Shown here piece after piece: positions 63,611-64,000 of a DNA stretch of 64,000 bases. The first letter of the stretch is position 1. Each line of letters starts with the position of its first letter. The notes below the pieces were generated by a model. It was not told where the DNA came from, made no database searches, and saw only the letters and a list, made by a program, of their open reading frames with translations. This stretch comes from Loktanella sp. (GTDB taxonomy: Bacteria; Pseudomonadota; Alphaproteobacteria; Rhodobacterales; Rhodobacteraceae): positions 1-64,000 of the forward strand of contig JAFPBO010000013.1 of the NCBI GenBank assembly GCA_017390475.1, written 5' to 3'. The translations under genes and the position numbers were made by a program.

Positions 63611-64000
63611 ACCGATCCGTTGGCCGCGCATATTTCGCCCAGTATTCCTTGATCCACCGCACCGGGAAATAGCCAAACTTTTCCGGTGATCCCCAGCGTT
63701 TGAACGGACCTTTGGTCATATCCTCGGGGTTGGGCGTGCCGTGAAAGATCACGACAAAAGTATCAGGCCGCCGGATCGGGCGCACCAGATTGACCGGAAA
63801 ATGAAAGGCGAGGTCCTTTTTGAAACTGATCATCCAGCCGATGGGCCAGCTTTGCCGGTCATGCGCATGATGGTGGATGAAATTCTGGTCATTGCCGATA
63901 TGCGCGAGTTCGGCATAGCTCTTGTCGCGGAACATCTCGAACAGGTGATCCTGCGTCCCGGCGATAAAGCCCACGACGGAAGAGTTCGACAACAAGGTTT
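63609..64000 (-). CDS. glycosyltransferase-like protein, 3' part only
   Basis: The last 130 codons of a gene whose start lies beyond the right edge. The visible part contains VGFIAGTQDHLFEMF, NFIHHHAHDRQSWPIGWMISFKKD and the motif VVIFHGTPNPEDM, a pattern I associate with glycosyltransferases of Rhodobacteraceae that act on surface polysaccharides; the donor site would be in the missing half. It ends at TAG 63609-63611. The family call is by eye and moderate. Confidence 0.55.
   Translation of the reverse strand, partial: TLLSNSSVVGFIAGTQDHLFEMFRDKSYAELAHIGNDQNFIHHHAHDRQSWPIGWMISFKKDLAFHFPVNLVRPIRRPDTFVVIFHGTPNPEDMTKGPFKRWGSPEKFGYFPVRWIKEYWAKYARPTDR

Overview
The window reads as an ordinary chromosomal segment of an alphaproteobacterium, most likely family Rhodobacteraceae, Roseobacter group (Loktanella/Yoonia-like is my best guess from protein content, not from any search). 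Evidence: a GcrA-type cell-cycle regulator, a bacterial phosphatidylcholine synthase, MeaB/methylmalonyl-CoA epimerase/PrpE propionate genes, the hisC-tyrC pair, DUF1467, DUF6455 and DUF484 proteins, a GC content near 60% in core genes, and the short intergenic repeats built on CCCCGCCGGAGGC. I see no rRNA, tRNA, CRISPR array, insertion sequence or prophage.

Layout. 0-2.1 kb: a dnaE2 gene that has lost its 5' part and abuts an antisense fragment of a TauE/SafE transporter. 2.3-4.9 kb: a MarR regulator with a Tat-exported nitroreductase-like protein behind a paired palindromic operator, then a LysR regulator. 5-11.7 kb: a catabolic cluster (hyuA, hyuB, a DAO-type flavoenzyme, a uronate-dehydrogenase-like SDR) facing a pair of YdcZ-type DMT transporters. 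12-19 kb: rpsD, hisC-tyrC-extensin and ileS. 19-25 kb: pcs-xerC-DUF484, fsa, priA and tdk. 25-34 kb: arsH, a KASIII enzyme, aspS (with an unusual in-frame insert), carB, a lone receiver protein and mce. 34-45 kb: envelope and hypothetical genes, dgkA, hemolysin-III-like protein, M48 lipoprotein, HDAC-like hydrolase, rimO, gcrA and an orphan ABC-2 permease. 45-53.6 kb: argD-argF, hrpB, rpmB, meaB and lepA. 53.6-60.1 kb: an accessory-flavoured stretch with a low-GC Panacea-domain two-gene operon, several tiny membrane or lipoprotein genes, glyA, nadK and a low-GC DUF3800 gene. 60-64 kb: a PuuB-like oxidase, prpE and the 3' part of a glycosyltransferase-like gene running off the end.

Metabolic links: MeaB, methylmalonyl-CoA epimerase and PrpE all serve propionyl-CoA/methylmalonyl-CoA metabolism although they are scattered; argD-argF is an arginine operon; hisC-tyrC links histidine and tyrosine synthesis. 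The best candidates for undescribed biology are the Panacea-domain operon immediately after lepA (possible toxin-antitoxin or defence pair with an unrecognised partner), the DUF3800 gene with its flanking inverted repeats, the roughly 85-residue low-GC insert in AspS, and the hyuAB-flavoenzyme-SDR operon whose substrate is unknown.
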